Shown piece by piece: positions 1-5,881 of a stretch of 6,180 nt of DNA (positions are counted from its first letter, which is position 1; each line of letters begins with the position of its first letter). The DNA is taken from NCBI GenBank assembly GCA_028275645.1, contig JAPWUH010000072.1, positions 1 to 6,180 on the forward strand. The letters are read 5' to 3'. The DNA is from Caldivirga sp. (GTDB lineage: Archaea > Thermoproteota > Thermoprotei > Thermoproteales > Thermocladiaceae). The translations under genes were made by a program, and so were the position numbers. The notes below the pieces were generated by a model. It was not told the origin of the DNA. It did not search any database and saw only the letters and a program-made list of their open reading frames with translations.

Positions 1-1
1 G

Positions 2-802
2 GGTGATGTGGTCGTACCAACGGTTAGGAGGCCTGTTAACTGCAATCTGCCGGTGGACTACTGCCCCATGGGGCATTACGTTGAGCACGGCATATGGGGG
101 CTGCATGGGCACGCCGCCGAGTACTCGGTCACAGATGCTAAGTACCTAGTTAAGGTGCCTAAGGAGCTTGTGGACGTGGCCGTTTTAACGGAGCCCCTTA
201 GTGTCGTGGAGAAGGGCATTGACGTTGCCATGAGTATAGGTAAGGCTAGGTTTGACTGGAAGCCAACCAATGCCTTAATACTCGGCGCTGGCCCCATAGG
301 GCTCCTCTCCACCATGGTACTTAGGTTAATGGGGCTAAGCACAGTGACCGTTGCCACTAGACCACCTGATAGCCTTAAGGCAAGGCTGGTTAGGGATTTG
401 GGAGGCACCTACGTGGACGTTGCGTTAACCAGCGTTGAGGGTTCATTCGATATCGTGGTTGAGGCCACTGGTTCACCCCAGGTCATGGTTGACGGCTTGA
501 GGCACCTAGCCCCAAACGGTGTAATGGTGCTGCTCGGCGTCTACCCACCTGGCGGCTCAATAAGCAACCTTGGGGACTTAATGACGGACTCAGTGCTTAA
601 CAACAAGGTTATTGTGGGCTCCGTTAACGCAGGTATTAGGCACTTTGAAATGGGCCTTAGGCACATGGCTGAGGCTAAGGATAGGTTTGGGGACTGGCTG
701 AGTAGGCTAATAACTAAGAGGGCTACCCTTGATAATTACCAGGAGGCCTACTCCTGGACTCACGAGGACGTTAAGACGGTGCTTGAAATAAACCCACTTT
801 AA
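2..802 (+). CDS. gdh: Glucose 1-dehydrogenase, zinc-dependent MDR family (5' end missing)
   Basis: This is the C-terminal ~266 residues of an archaeal glucose dehydrogenase, which oxidises glucose (often also galactose) to the lactone with NAD(P)+ at the entry of the branched Entner-Doudoroff route. The frame is open from base 2 and family members run about 355-366 residues, so roughly 95 residues, including the catalytic Cys and His-Glu zinc ligands, lie upstream. Visible hallmarks are VPTVRRP at bases 14-34, the EPLSVVEK segment (bases 191-214) whose Glu corresponds to the Glu/Gln-150 zinc ligand, the Rossmann loop GAGPIG at 284-301, and an Arg after the second strand (TRPP) suited to the NADP 2'-phosphate. 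The structural-zinc lobe keeps only two cysteines (bases 41-43 and 62-64) of the four in the Sulfolobus enzyme. It ends with TAA four bases from the convergent neighbour. Family assignment is secure; exact sugar range is not visible. Confidence 0.9.
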   Translation, partial: GDVVVPTVRRPVNCNLPVDYCPMGHYVEHGIWGLHGHAAEYSVTDAKYLVKVPKELVDVAVLTEPLSVVEKGIDVAMSIGKARFDWKPTNALILGAGPIGLLSTMVLRLMGLSTVTVATRPPDSLKARLVRDLGGTYVDVALTSVEGSFDIVVEATGSPQVMVDGLRHLAPNGVMVLLGVYPPGGSISNLGDLMTDSVLNNKVIVGSVNAGIRHFEMGLRHMAEAKDRFGDWLSRLITKRATLDNYQEAYSWTHEDVKTVLEINPL

Positions 803-806
803 CCCA

Positions 807-1211
807 TTAAGACGCTGCATTAACGTCCTCAGCAAGCTTCTTATCTGGCTTAATCGAGACCATCTTATCCATTACGCTCCTCAACACACTCTTAACCTCC
901 TCATCGCTCTTAACTTCATCAAGCTCCATGCAGTTCGTTAAAATGTCGTTAAACAACTGGGTGACTAGGTCGCTCCTCAGGGTGCTTATAGCCCTCTTAT
1001 ACTCCGCCAGGAAGTCACCTGTTAGGAAGTTAATCACGTCCTTCAGGCTCTTAAAATCATTCTCGGCGTTCCTGAGCTCATTGATTATTGTCTCTATTGA
1101 GTAGAGTACGTTGGCGTCGTTCTCCTTAAACCCAGCAATCAACTTAGAGTACGCCTTATTGACGCAGTACCTAACGAACTTGTACGTTAATGGGTGTGGT
1201 GGCTGTTGCAT
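807..1211 (-). CDS. Uncharacterised small helical protein
   Basis: A 134-residue protein I do not recognise. It is rich in Lys, Glu, Asp and Leu with heptad-like spacing and few helix breakers after the N-terminal PPHP, so it is probably almost entirely alpha-helical and soluble. No signal peptide, membrane segment, CxxC motif or nucleotide-binding motif is seen; two isolated cysteines occur. The ATG at 1211 is supported by a TATA element centred about 24-25 bases upstream, fitting a leaderless transcript starting at or next to the ATG. It lies 40 bases downstream of the NOG1-like GTPase gene on the same strand but has its own promoter, so co-regulation is possible but not required. It converges on the glucose dehydrogenase with a 4-base gap. 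Codon use matches its neighbours (AGG arginines, no sign of transfer). That it is a real gene is likely; function is unknown. Confidence 0.72.
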   Translation of the reverse strand: MQQPPHPLTYKFVRYCVNKAYSKLIAGFKENDANVLYSIETIINELRNAENDFKSLKDVINFLTGDFLAEYKRAISTLRSDLVTQLFNDILTNCMELDEVKSDEEVKSVLRSVMDKMVSIKPDKKLAEDVNAAS

Positions 1212-1231
1212 AAGTCCCCAGGGTACCGGTG

Positions 1232-1239
1232 TTTATAAA
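1232..1239 (-). promoter_or_regulatory. TATA box of the small helical protein gene
   Basis: TTTATAAA lies in the 40-base gap between the GTPase stop and the ATG at 1211. Its centre is about 24-25 bases upstream of the ATG, the archaeal TATA-to-start distance, implying a leaderless mRNA. The element is palindromic, but the A-rich stretch GAAAAA at 1244-1249 on the minus strand sits where a BRE should be and sets the direction. Confidence 0.65.
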
Positions 1240-1251
1240 CAATTTTTCAGT

Positions 1252-2325
1252 TCATTGCTCACCTAACCTTGACCTAATGGCCCTTTCATGGGCGGCCCTT
1301 AGGTATGACTCAAGCTTACCCCTCAACGGGCCATTCACCAACTCACTAATTAATTCCCCAGTGCCCTCGCACCTCAGGGCTGATATTAACCTATACTGCA
1401 GGTTAAGGCTGCTCACGGCGTCTATAGCCCTCTTAACCTCATCGCCGGTGGCTATGTCAACCTTGTTAATTGCCACAACAATGTTTGCTCTGAGGCTCTG
1501 CCTAACCTCCTCCAGCAGGTTTAACTGAGGCTTAAGCTCATAGCCGCTGTGAAGGGTTGGGTCAAGCATGAAGACTACCACGTCTGATAGGTGCCTCAGC
1601 GCCAATATCGCCTGGAGCTCAATCTTATTCCTCTCATTAAGTGGCCTATCTAAGAGACCCGGTGTGTCTATGACCTGAACAGCGTACATCCCGTAAACCT
1701 TAACGTGGCCTATTATGAGCTGCCTAGTGGTGAATGGGTATTCTGCAACCTCAGGCTTCTTAGTTGAGACGCAGGCCACGAAGCTACTCTTACCCGTATT
1801 GGGCATCCCAGCCACAACTACCGTGGGCTTCTCAACATTTATGGAGGGTATCTTAGACAGTTTAATTGCGGCTTCCTTAAGCGTCCTTAACTCTGGGCCT
1901 AGATCATTGATTAGGTCAATGACCCTAGATATGAACATTCTCCTGGCCTTAATTATCTCATCCCTATCCCTAGCAGCCTTAATGATCCTCAAGGCATCCC
2001 TACTGATACTACCTATGGCCACGCTTGAGTTAACGAGCTTACCCACGGCATGCCTATATTCATCAACGTTTATCATCAACTCCACCAACTCCCTGTAGAA
2101 TGGGTGTAGGTCGTTTATGAAGGGCATGTTGTAGGCTATGCCCCTAACTAGGTTGATTAACCAGCTAGACGTACCCTTAACCCTAGCCACCTCAAGCCTC
2201 CTAAGCCTCTCAAGGCTGGAGAGGGGGCTGGGTGACTTAGCCTCAATGGACCTGTACCTAGCGGCGAATTGCCTAATGGTCTCCTCGGCCGTGGGAATGT
2301 AGGGCAACGTCGAGTTCAGGTACAT
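1252..2325 (-). CDS. NOG1-family ribosome-biogenesis GTPase
   Basis: A 357-residue TRAFAC-class GTPase of the Obg/NOG1 group, the archaeal counterpart of eukaryotic Nog1, which acts in maturation of the large ribosomal subunit. The N-terminal ~165 residues form the helical NOG1-type domain. The G domain follows: G1 GMPNTGKS, the switch I stretch YPFTTRQLIIGH that is diagnostic of the family, G3 DTPG followed by LLDRPLNERNKIELQAI, G4 NKVD, and an SAL-type G5. The frame also opens at a GTG at 2364 and an ATG at 2337. I prefer the ATG at 2325: the TATA-like element at 2348-2356 is about 27 bases upstream, and the resulting N-terminus (MYLNSTLPYIPTAEE) has the length seen before the PTxxE motif in other archaeal Nog1 proteins. 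It is divergent from the proteasome gene. The family call is strong; the start is moderately supported. Confidence 0.9.
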   Translation of the reverse strand: MYLNSTLPYIPTAEETIRQFAARYRSIEAKSPSPLSSLERLRRLEVARVKGTSSWLINLVRGIAYNMPFINDLHPFYRELVELMINVDEYRHAVGKLVNSSVAIGSISRDALRIIKAARDRDEIIKARRMFISRVIDLINDLGPELRTLKEAAIKLSKIPSINVEKPTVVVAGMPNTGKSSFVACVSTKKPEVAEYPFTTRQLIIGHVKVYGMYAVQVIDTPGLLDRPLNERNKIELQAILALRHLSDVVVFMLDPTLHSGYELKPQLNLLEEVRQSLRANIVVAINKVDIATGDEVKRAIDAVSSLNLQYRLISALRCEGTGELISELVNGPLRGKLESYLRAAHERAIRSRLGEQ

Positions 2326-2347
2326 GGGAACCCCCATTAAAGGCCCA

Positions 2348-2356
2348 TTAATAAAA
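2348..2356 (-). promoter_or_regulatory. Putative TATA box of the NOG1-like GTPase gene
   Basis: TTTTATTAA on the minus strand, centred near 2352 and 27 bases from the ATG at 2325. If used, it rules out the GTG start at 2364, which would lie upstream of the transcription start. Confidence 0.5.
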
Positions 2357-2375
2357 CAGTCCACACCTAGTTAAA

Positions 2376-2383
2376 GTTAAAAG
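2376..2383 (+). promoter_or_regulatory. Putative TATA box of the proteasome beta gene
   Basis: GTTAAAAG, preceded by a similar TTAAAG at 2371-2376. Transcription would start near 2405, leaving a leader of about 11 bases before the ATG at 2416. That leader contains a GGTGGT ribosome-binding site, so this gene would be one of the few leadered ones in the window. Confidence 0.45.
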
Positions 2384-2386
2384 CAT

Positions 2387-2396
2387 CCCAGCTGGG
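2387..2396. promoter_or_regulatory. Perfect 10-base palindrome in a divergent promoter region
   Basis: CCCAGCTGGG is a perfect palindrome between the divergent GTPase and proteasome genes. It lies just downstream of the proposed TATA box of the proteasome gene and before its expected transcription start, a position where a dimeric repressor could block initiation. Operator function is inference; a 10-base palindrome can occur by chance. Confidence 0.3.
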
Positions 2397-2404
2397 GTTA
2401 AGAT

Positions 2405-2410
2405 GGTGGT
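2405..2410 (+). promoter_or_regulatory. Ribosome-binding site of the proteasome beta gene
   Basis: GGTGGT ends 5 bases before the ATG at 2416. GGTG is the usual crenarchaeal Shine-Dalgarno core, and this spacing supports 2416 over the in-frame ATG at 2437. Confidence 0.55.
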
Positions 2411-2415
2411 TAGCT

Positions 2416-3018
2416 ATGTCAGACCAAATTGAGTTAATGACGGGTACAACGGTGGGCATAAGGGCTAAGGATGGCGTTGTGCTGGCGGCTGAGAAGAGAG
2501 TCTCATACGGCTTCTACCTAATGAGTAAGTCCGGTAAGAAGGTTTACCCAATAACGAACAGGATAGGGATAGCCTCATCGGGGGTACTGGCCGACATACA
2601 GACAATAGCCAAGGTGGTAAGGGCTAACATAACCAACCTGGAGATAGAAACCAAGACACCAGTCTCGGTTAGGGCGGCTGCTAAACTACTCAGCATTATA
2701 CTATTTCAAAATAAGTACTTGCCCTACATAGCCGAGACCATGGTGGGTGGGGTTGATGAGGAGGGGCCAAGGTTATTCATACTGGACTCATGGGGCTCAC
2801 TAATTGAGGACGACTACGCGGCACTGGGCAATGGGGCAAGGACAGCGATAGGCATAATTGAGACCGGCTACAGCAGCGAAATAACCGTAAAGGAGGCTAA
2901 GGAATTGGCCATAAAGGCTATAAAGGAGGCCATAGCAAGGGACCCAACGTCTGGGGACGGCATAGACATGTTAACCATAACCAGCAACGGCTACGTGGAA
3001 GACTCAATCAAACTATAA
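2416..3018 (+). CDS. psmB: 20S proteasome beta subunit, PsmB1 class, probably non-catalytic
   Basis: A 200-residue beta subunit of the archaeal 20S core particle, the cytoplasmic barrel protease that degrades unfolded or tagged proteins. The Ntn-hydrolase fold is clear: the N-terminal strand TTVGIRAKDGVVLAAEKR, SGKK containing the Lys33 equivalent (Lys42), GGVD, and RDPTSGDG carrying the Asp166 and Ser169 equivalents (Asp176, Ser179). The acidic residue equivalent to position 17 is Glu26. Counting back from Glu26 and Lys42, the Thr1 position falls on Gly10; the available threonines, 9 and 11, are out of register. The usual Ser129 (GSG) is Asn139 (GNG). From memory, the closest relatives are the Sulfolobus PsmB1 subunits, which are likewise thought to be inactive and to pair with a catalytic PsmB2. 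The start at 2416 is backed by an upstream GGTGGT. Family certain; lack of activity inferred. Confidence 0.93.
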   Translation: MSDQIELMTGTTVGIRAKDGVVLAAEKRVSYGFYLMSKSGKKVYPITNRIGIASSGVLADIQTIAKVVRANITNLEIETKTPVSVRAAAKLLSIILFQNKYLPYIAETMVGGVDEEGPRLFILDSWGSLIEDDYAALGNGARTAIGIIETGYSSEITVKEAKELAIKAIKEAIARDPTSGDGIDMLTITSNGYVEDSIKL

Positions 3019-3197
3019 TACACCACAAAATCCCAGTACGTATTAAGGAGGTGTATGTAACTGTCTGGTTTATTCATTGTGAGGATATTTACAGACTGCG
3101 TTTTAATTGATAAAATGAATTAAAGGTAGATTATAACTGTCCGTTGACAGCGTTCACTAATCACCAAATTTTTAACTCACTACGTGAATACGGCAAC

Positions 3198-3240
3198 GCA
3201 CCTGTGGTTGCATTACGGACATGTCGGCATTGTCCCATGG
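3198..3240 (+). ncRNA. Candidate small structured RNA (tandem hairpins behind a TATA-like element)
   Basis: A TATA-like TTTTTAA (3169-3175) would place transcription start near 3198. Around and after that point lie two hairpins: GCAAC (3193-3197) with GTTGC (3207-3211), and GGACATG (3217-3223), tetraloop TCGG, then CATTGTCC (3228-3235) with one bulged T. The predicted start falls at the edge of the first hairpin, so that hairpin would be complete only if transcription starts a few bases earlier. No known RNA family is recognised. It could equally be a 5' regulatory region or chance structure. Confidence 0.25.
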
Positions 3241-3269
3241 CTAACCTTACCCTAGCTTCAAGTGTAACC

Positions 3270-3279
3270 TTTTAATTAA
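3270..3279 (+). promoter_or_regulatory. TATA box of the TatD-family hydrolase gene
   Basis: TTTTAATTAA, centred about 24 bases upstream of the ATG at 3298. The spacing predicts a leaderless mRNA beginning at that ATG and argues against the in-frame GTG at 3283, which would lie upstream of the transcription start. Confidence 0.6.
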
Positions 3280-3297
3280 TGGGTGTGTCGTTGGGTT

Positions 3298-4011
3298 ATG
3301 CTTGTTGACTCGCACACCCACCTGTACGAGTTTAACCCAGATGAGTTAAGGAGCTTCGGGGACATAATACTGGTCTCCGTGGCCGAGGACGTTAAATCCT
3401 CGGAAACAGTGGTTAAGTTGGCTGAGGAGTACAGTAATGTAACGCCATGTGTTGGCATCCATCCCTGGAACGTCGATAAGGTGCCCCCCGGTGATGTCAA
3501 GTTGATTGAGGGTATGGTCAAGGGTGGTGATATTAAGTGTCTTGGGGAGGTTGGCCTTGACTTGAGGTTTACGCCAGGTACCATTGATAGGCAGAGGAGG
3601 TTCTTCGAGGAGTTCCTCAGGATGGCTAAGGAATATGACCTAGTCTTAAACATTCACTCACCAGACGCCTGGAGGGAGGTTTATGATATGGTTACTAGGG
3701 TTGACGTTGATAAGGTAATCTTCCACTGGTACACAGGCCCCCTGGACCTCATAAATGACATAACTGAGCAGGGTTACTACATCTCCGTGAACGCAGCACT
3801 TAAGATTCAGGAGAAGTCTAGGAGGGTTGCTGAGGTGGTGCCCCTTAGGTTCATGCTAACTGAGAGTGATGGACCATATGAATACAGGGGCATTAGGCTA
3901 ACCCCACTCATGATTAGGGAGTTGGTTCCAGAGATAGCGAAGATAAAGGGCGTCGACGCAGCCACGGTGGAGGACTCCGTTTACTTCAACTACACTAAGC
4001 TATTTAAGTGA
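3298..4011 (+). CDS. TatD-family metal-dependent hydrolase
   Basis: A 237-residue amidohydrolase-fold protein of the TatD family, cytoplasmic enzymes of which several act as metal-dependent 3'-5' exonucleases on DNA or RNA. Metal ligands appear in the expected order: His6 and His8 in DSHTH, Glu84 in CLGEVGLD, His120 in NIHS, His143 in IFHWY and Asp191 in ESDGP. The GIHPW and GEVGLD motifs are typical of the family. Length is near the family norm (about 230-265). The frame also opens at a GTG at 3283, but the ATG at 3298 is preferred because the protein then begins MLVDSHTH as in relatives and the TATA box lies about 24 bases upstream. Its last codons overlap the promoter of the next gene. The physiological substrate cannot be read from sequence; a role in nucleic-acid turnover or repair is the family-based guess. 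Confidence 0.9.
   Translation: MLVDSHTHLYEFNPDELRSFGDIILVSVAEDVKSSETVVKLAEEYSNVTPCVGIHPWNVDKVPPGDVKLIEGMVKGGDIKCLGEVGLDLRFTPGTIDRQRRFFEEFLRMAKEYDLVLNIHSPDAWREVYDMVTRVDVDKVIFHWYTGPLDLINDITEQGYYISVNAALKIQEKSRRVAEVVPLRFMLTESDGPYEYRGIRLTPLMIRELVPEIAKIKGVDAATVEDSVYFNYTKLFK
4001..4008 (+). promoter_or_regulatory. TATA box of trm1 inside the end of the hydrolase gene
   Basis: TATTTAAG overlaps the final sense codons of the upstream hydrolase and ends immediately before its TGA. Its centre is 25-26 bases upstream of the trm1 ATG at 4030, predicting a leaderless trm1 transcript independent of the hydrolase gene. Confidence 0.55.
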
Positions 4012-4029
4012 CCGGATCATTACCACTTA

Positions 4030-5172
4030 ATGTACGTGGTGTTGAGGGAGGGTGAGGTCTCCTTCTACGCCCCCGACCTGAGTAGGTACATCGCCGGTGG
4101 GCGAATTGAGCCAGCCTGGGCCCCAGTCTTCTACAACCCTGCAATGGCAAATAACAGGAGTATCTCAGTCATAGTGGTTAGGGCCTACCTGAAGCTCACA
4201 GGTGAGGGTGGTGTAATGTGCGAGCCCTTCACTGGGACTGGGGTTAGGAGCATAAGGTATGTTAAGGAGGCTGGGGTTGAGAGGGTTATTGCAGGTGATA
4301 TTGATGATGAGGCCGTTAGGGTGGCTAACATGAACGTTGAACTGAATGGCTTAAGGGACCAGGTTAAGGTGGTGAGGGGTGATGCCAACGAGGTCCTGGT
4401 GAGCAATAGGTGCGATATGGTTGACCTAGACCCCTACGGCTCCCCAGCCCCATACGTCTGGGCAGCCCTACACTCAATTAGGCATGGGGGCCTACTCTGC
4501 GCCACAGCCACAGACCTAGCTGTGCTTCAGGGTAGCTACGCCAATAAGGCCATCAGGAGGTATGGGTTTAAGCCGCTTAGAGGGCACTTATCGAGGGAGA
4601 TTGGGTTAAGGGGGCTCCTCGGCTTCATAGCGAGGCAAGCCTTAGTCATGGACATGGGGATCAAGCCACTCCTATCCTACTGGGAGGGCCACTACTACAG
4701 GGTATGCCTAACCGTGCATAGGGACAGGGGGATGGCTAGGGAGACTACCCACAACCTGGGTTACGCCTACTACTGCCCAGGCTCACTGGAGAGAGGGTTC
4801 GTGGACAAGTACCCAGGCTTCGCCATGAGGGGCTGTGTGGTTGCTGGGCCTATTTGGATTGGGCCCATTGGCGACGTGGAGTTCATCGACTACGCCCTAT
4901 CCATTGCTAAGAACGTTGAACATGAGTTGAGGGCTGCGGGCACTATTAGGGGTACGATTAGCGATAACCTACCCATACCACTCTACTACACAGTCACGGA
5001 ACTGGGTAGGGGCATGGGGGCTGTGCCAAGCCTAATAAGCCTATTGAGGCGTTTGGGGGAACTGGGCATTGAGGCACATAGGACCCACTTCTCCAGTGAG
5101 GGAGTTAAGACTGATGCCGAGCCGTGGAGGCTGATTAGGGTAGTTTCCTCACTGCTTCCTGCCGATGACTAG
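4030..5172 (+). CDS. trm1: tRNA (guanine26-N2)-dimethyltransferase Trm1
   Basis: A 380-residue class I SAM-dependent methyltransferase that methylates the exocyclic amine of G26, between the D and anticodon stems of tRNA, usually twice. Family signatures in order: [15 protein letters not shown] (33-47), the SAM loop [14 protein letters not shown] (64-77), the acidic end of strand 2 in AGDID (88-92), the catalytic DLDPYGSP (132-139), [10 protein letters not shown] (157-166), and EIGLRGLLG (190-198). The C-terminal domain ends with [11 protein letters not shown] (353-363). Length is normal. The C-terminal domain usually has two cysteine pairs binding zinc; here I see only one cysteine in each place (Cys249 and Cys269), so the zinc site seems lost. 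The ATG at 4030 is supported by a TATA box 25-26 bases upstream. The 3' end overlaps flpA, on the opposite strand, by 24 bases. Confidence 0.95.
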   Translation: MYVVLREGEVSFYAPDLSRYIAGGRIEPAWAPVFYNPAMANNRSISVIVVRAYLKLTGEGGVMCEPFTGTGVRSIRYVKEAGVERVIAGDIDDEAVRVANMNVELNGLRDQVKVVRGDANEVLVSNRCDMVDLDPYGSPAPYVWAALHSIRHGGLLCATATDLAVLQGSYANKAIRRYGFKPLRGHLSREIGLRGLLGFIARQALVMDMGIKPLLSYWEGHYYRVCLTVHRDRGMARETTHNLGYAYYCPGSLERGFVDKYPGFAMRGCVVAGPIWIGPIGDVEFIDYALSIAKNVEHELRAAGTIRGTISDNLPIPLYYTVTELGRGMGAVPSLISLLRRLGELGIEAHRTHFSSEGVKTDAEPWRLIRVVSSLLPADD

Positions 5173-5859
5173 GGCATGGGCAACGTCGTAGGGCTCTAGG
5201 TGAACCATGTTTACTATGTCGAAGCCCCTCTCCTTAAGTGTGTCAATCTCCCTCCTAAATGTCTCGGAGGGCTCCTTAGTCACGTCAATGGACATGGCCT
5301 TAATCACGAGCATCACATAACCACCCTTAACAAGGTATACGTCGGCATTGTCGGCAAGTATCTTAGCCTGGAAGGGCTGGGCAACATCTATGTAGGCTAC
5401 GTCAACCCCCTTAACCAGTGAAATGTACTGTTCAGGGTACCTCGCGTCGGCCAGTATTGGTATCACATTTAACCTACCCTGGTCAATTATATTCTGCATG
5501 AACTCCCTGAAAACCCTGGGGCTGAACTCAACACTGTAGATTAACCCATTGGGCCCAACTATGTCACTCACGTGGCTAACCGTCGTTCCACTGGCGGCCC
5601 CGAGGTAAAGCACCCTGGAGCCCTCACCTATGGGCATAACCTCAAGCTTATTCATTATGGCGGCCCCAAGCTTAGATCTATAGGGATTCCACACCCTATA
5701 CTCAACACCCCCAAGGTTAACCAACTGCTCACCGTAAACCCTCTTACCAGGCGTCAGGTTTCTGGTGGCTAGCCTAGTTGAGCCATCCTCAAACTCAACC
5801 CAGTAAACACCCCTAAACCTCTCATGCTCCTTGACGTTAACGGCCCTTATACTAGACAT
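5149..5859 (-). CDS. flpA: Fibrillarin-like rRNA/tRNA 2'-O-methyltransferase
   Basis: A 236-residue fibrillarin, the SAM-dependent catalytic subunit of the box C/D ribonucleoprotein, which uses guide RNAs, L7Ae and Nop5 to methylate ribose 2'-OH groups in rRNA and, in archaea, tRNA. Visible signatures: [14 protein letters not shown] (55-68), SAM motif [18 protein letters not shown] (83-99), YSVEFSPR (108-115), ADARYPEQY (137-145), YIDVAQP (156-162), the catalytic Lys in [10 protein letters not shown] (185-194), and EPYDVAHAL (222-230) carrying the catalytic His. Length is standard for archaea. The ATG at 5859 lies about 26 bases from a TATA box, so the transcript is probably leaderless. A Nop5/Nop56 gene, often adjacent in archaea, is absent from this window: the upstream same-strand neighbour is the tetrapyrrole methyltransferase and the downstream one is the convergent trm1, with which it overlaps by 24 bases. 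Confidence 0.96.
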   Translation of the reverse strand: MSSIRAVNVKEHERFRGVYWVEFEDGSTRLATRNLTPGKRVYGEQLVNLGGVEYRVWNPYRSKLGAAIMNKLEVMPIGEGSRVLYLGAASGTTVSHVSDIVGPNGLIYSVEFSPRVFREFMQNIIDQGRLNVIPILADARYPEQYISLVKGVDVAYIDVAQPFQAKILADNADVYLVKGGYVMLVIKAMSIDVTKEPSETFRREIDTLKERGFDIVNMVHLEPYDVAHALVIGRKQ

Positions 5860-5881
5860 ACATTACCTTAGTTAGCGAAGG

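Larger units (their letters stand above)
3019..3297. other. Non-coding stretch with AT-rich left half and structured right half
   Basis: This 279-base gap between the proteasome and hydrolase genes holds no convincing protein gene. A good Shine-Dalgarno sequence (AAGGAGGTG, 3045-3053) is followed by ATG TAA at 3055-3060, a start codon directly joined to a stop; the frames around it close within 20 codons. The left and middle part is AT-rich and contains a short hairpin (CTGTC / GACAG, 3137-3150). The right part carries a TATA-like TTTTTAA at 3169-3175 followed by two tandem hairpins at 3193-3211 and 3217-3235. The last bases carry the promoter of the downstream hydrolase. No tRNA T-loop and no convincing C/D box pair were seen on either strand. 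Confidence 0.6.

Noticed and set aside
1229..1528. Open frame of 99 codons on the plus strand
   Set aside because: It lies antisense to the G domain of the NOG1-like GTPase, has no family resemblance, and the nearby palindromic TATA box is better assigned to the minus-strand gene at 1211.
2050..2085. Two TGATGA-like boxes on the minus strand within the GTPase gene
   Set aside because: No D box (CTGA) at a suitable distance; the repeats come from coding sequence around INVDEY.
1715..2098. Open frame of 127 codons on the plus strand
   Set aside because: Antisense to the well-supported GTPase gene; its Leu/Ser-rich, apparently hydrophobic translation is what the complement of the real codons yields.
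3079..3123. Tiny GTG-initiated frame of 14 codons in the gap after the proteasome gene
   Set aside because: Too short and too far from the upstream Shine-Dalgarno sequence to support; no resemblance to a known peptide.
3276..3653. Open frame of 125 codons on the minus strand
   Set aside because: Antisense to the TatD-family gene, which carries every expected metal ligand; no promoter or ribosome-binding site points to the minus frame.
4298..4345. Possible box C/D guide RNA (TGATGA and later CTGA) in trm1
   Set aside because: The boxes are about 40 bases apart, without internal C'/D' boxes or a terminal stem, and both lie in conserved trm1 codons.
5200..5772. Two short plus-strand open frames (73 and 66 codons)
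   Set aside because: Both are antisense to flpA, whose motifs are intact throughout.
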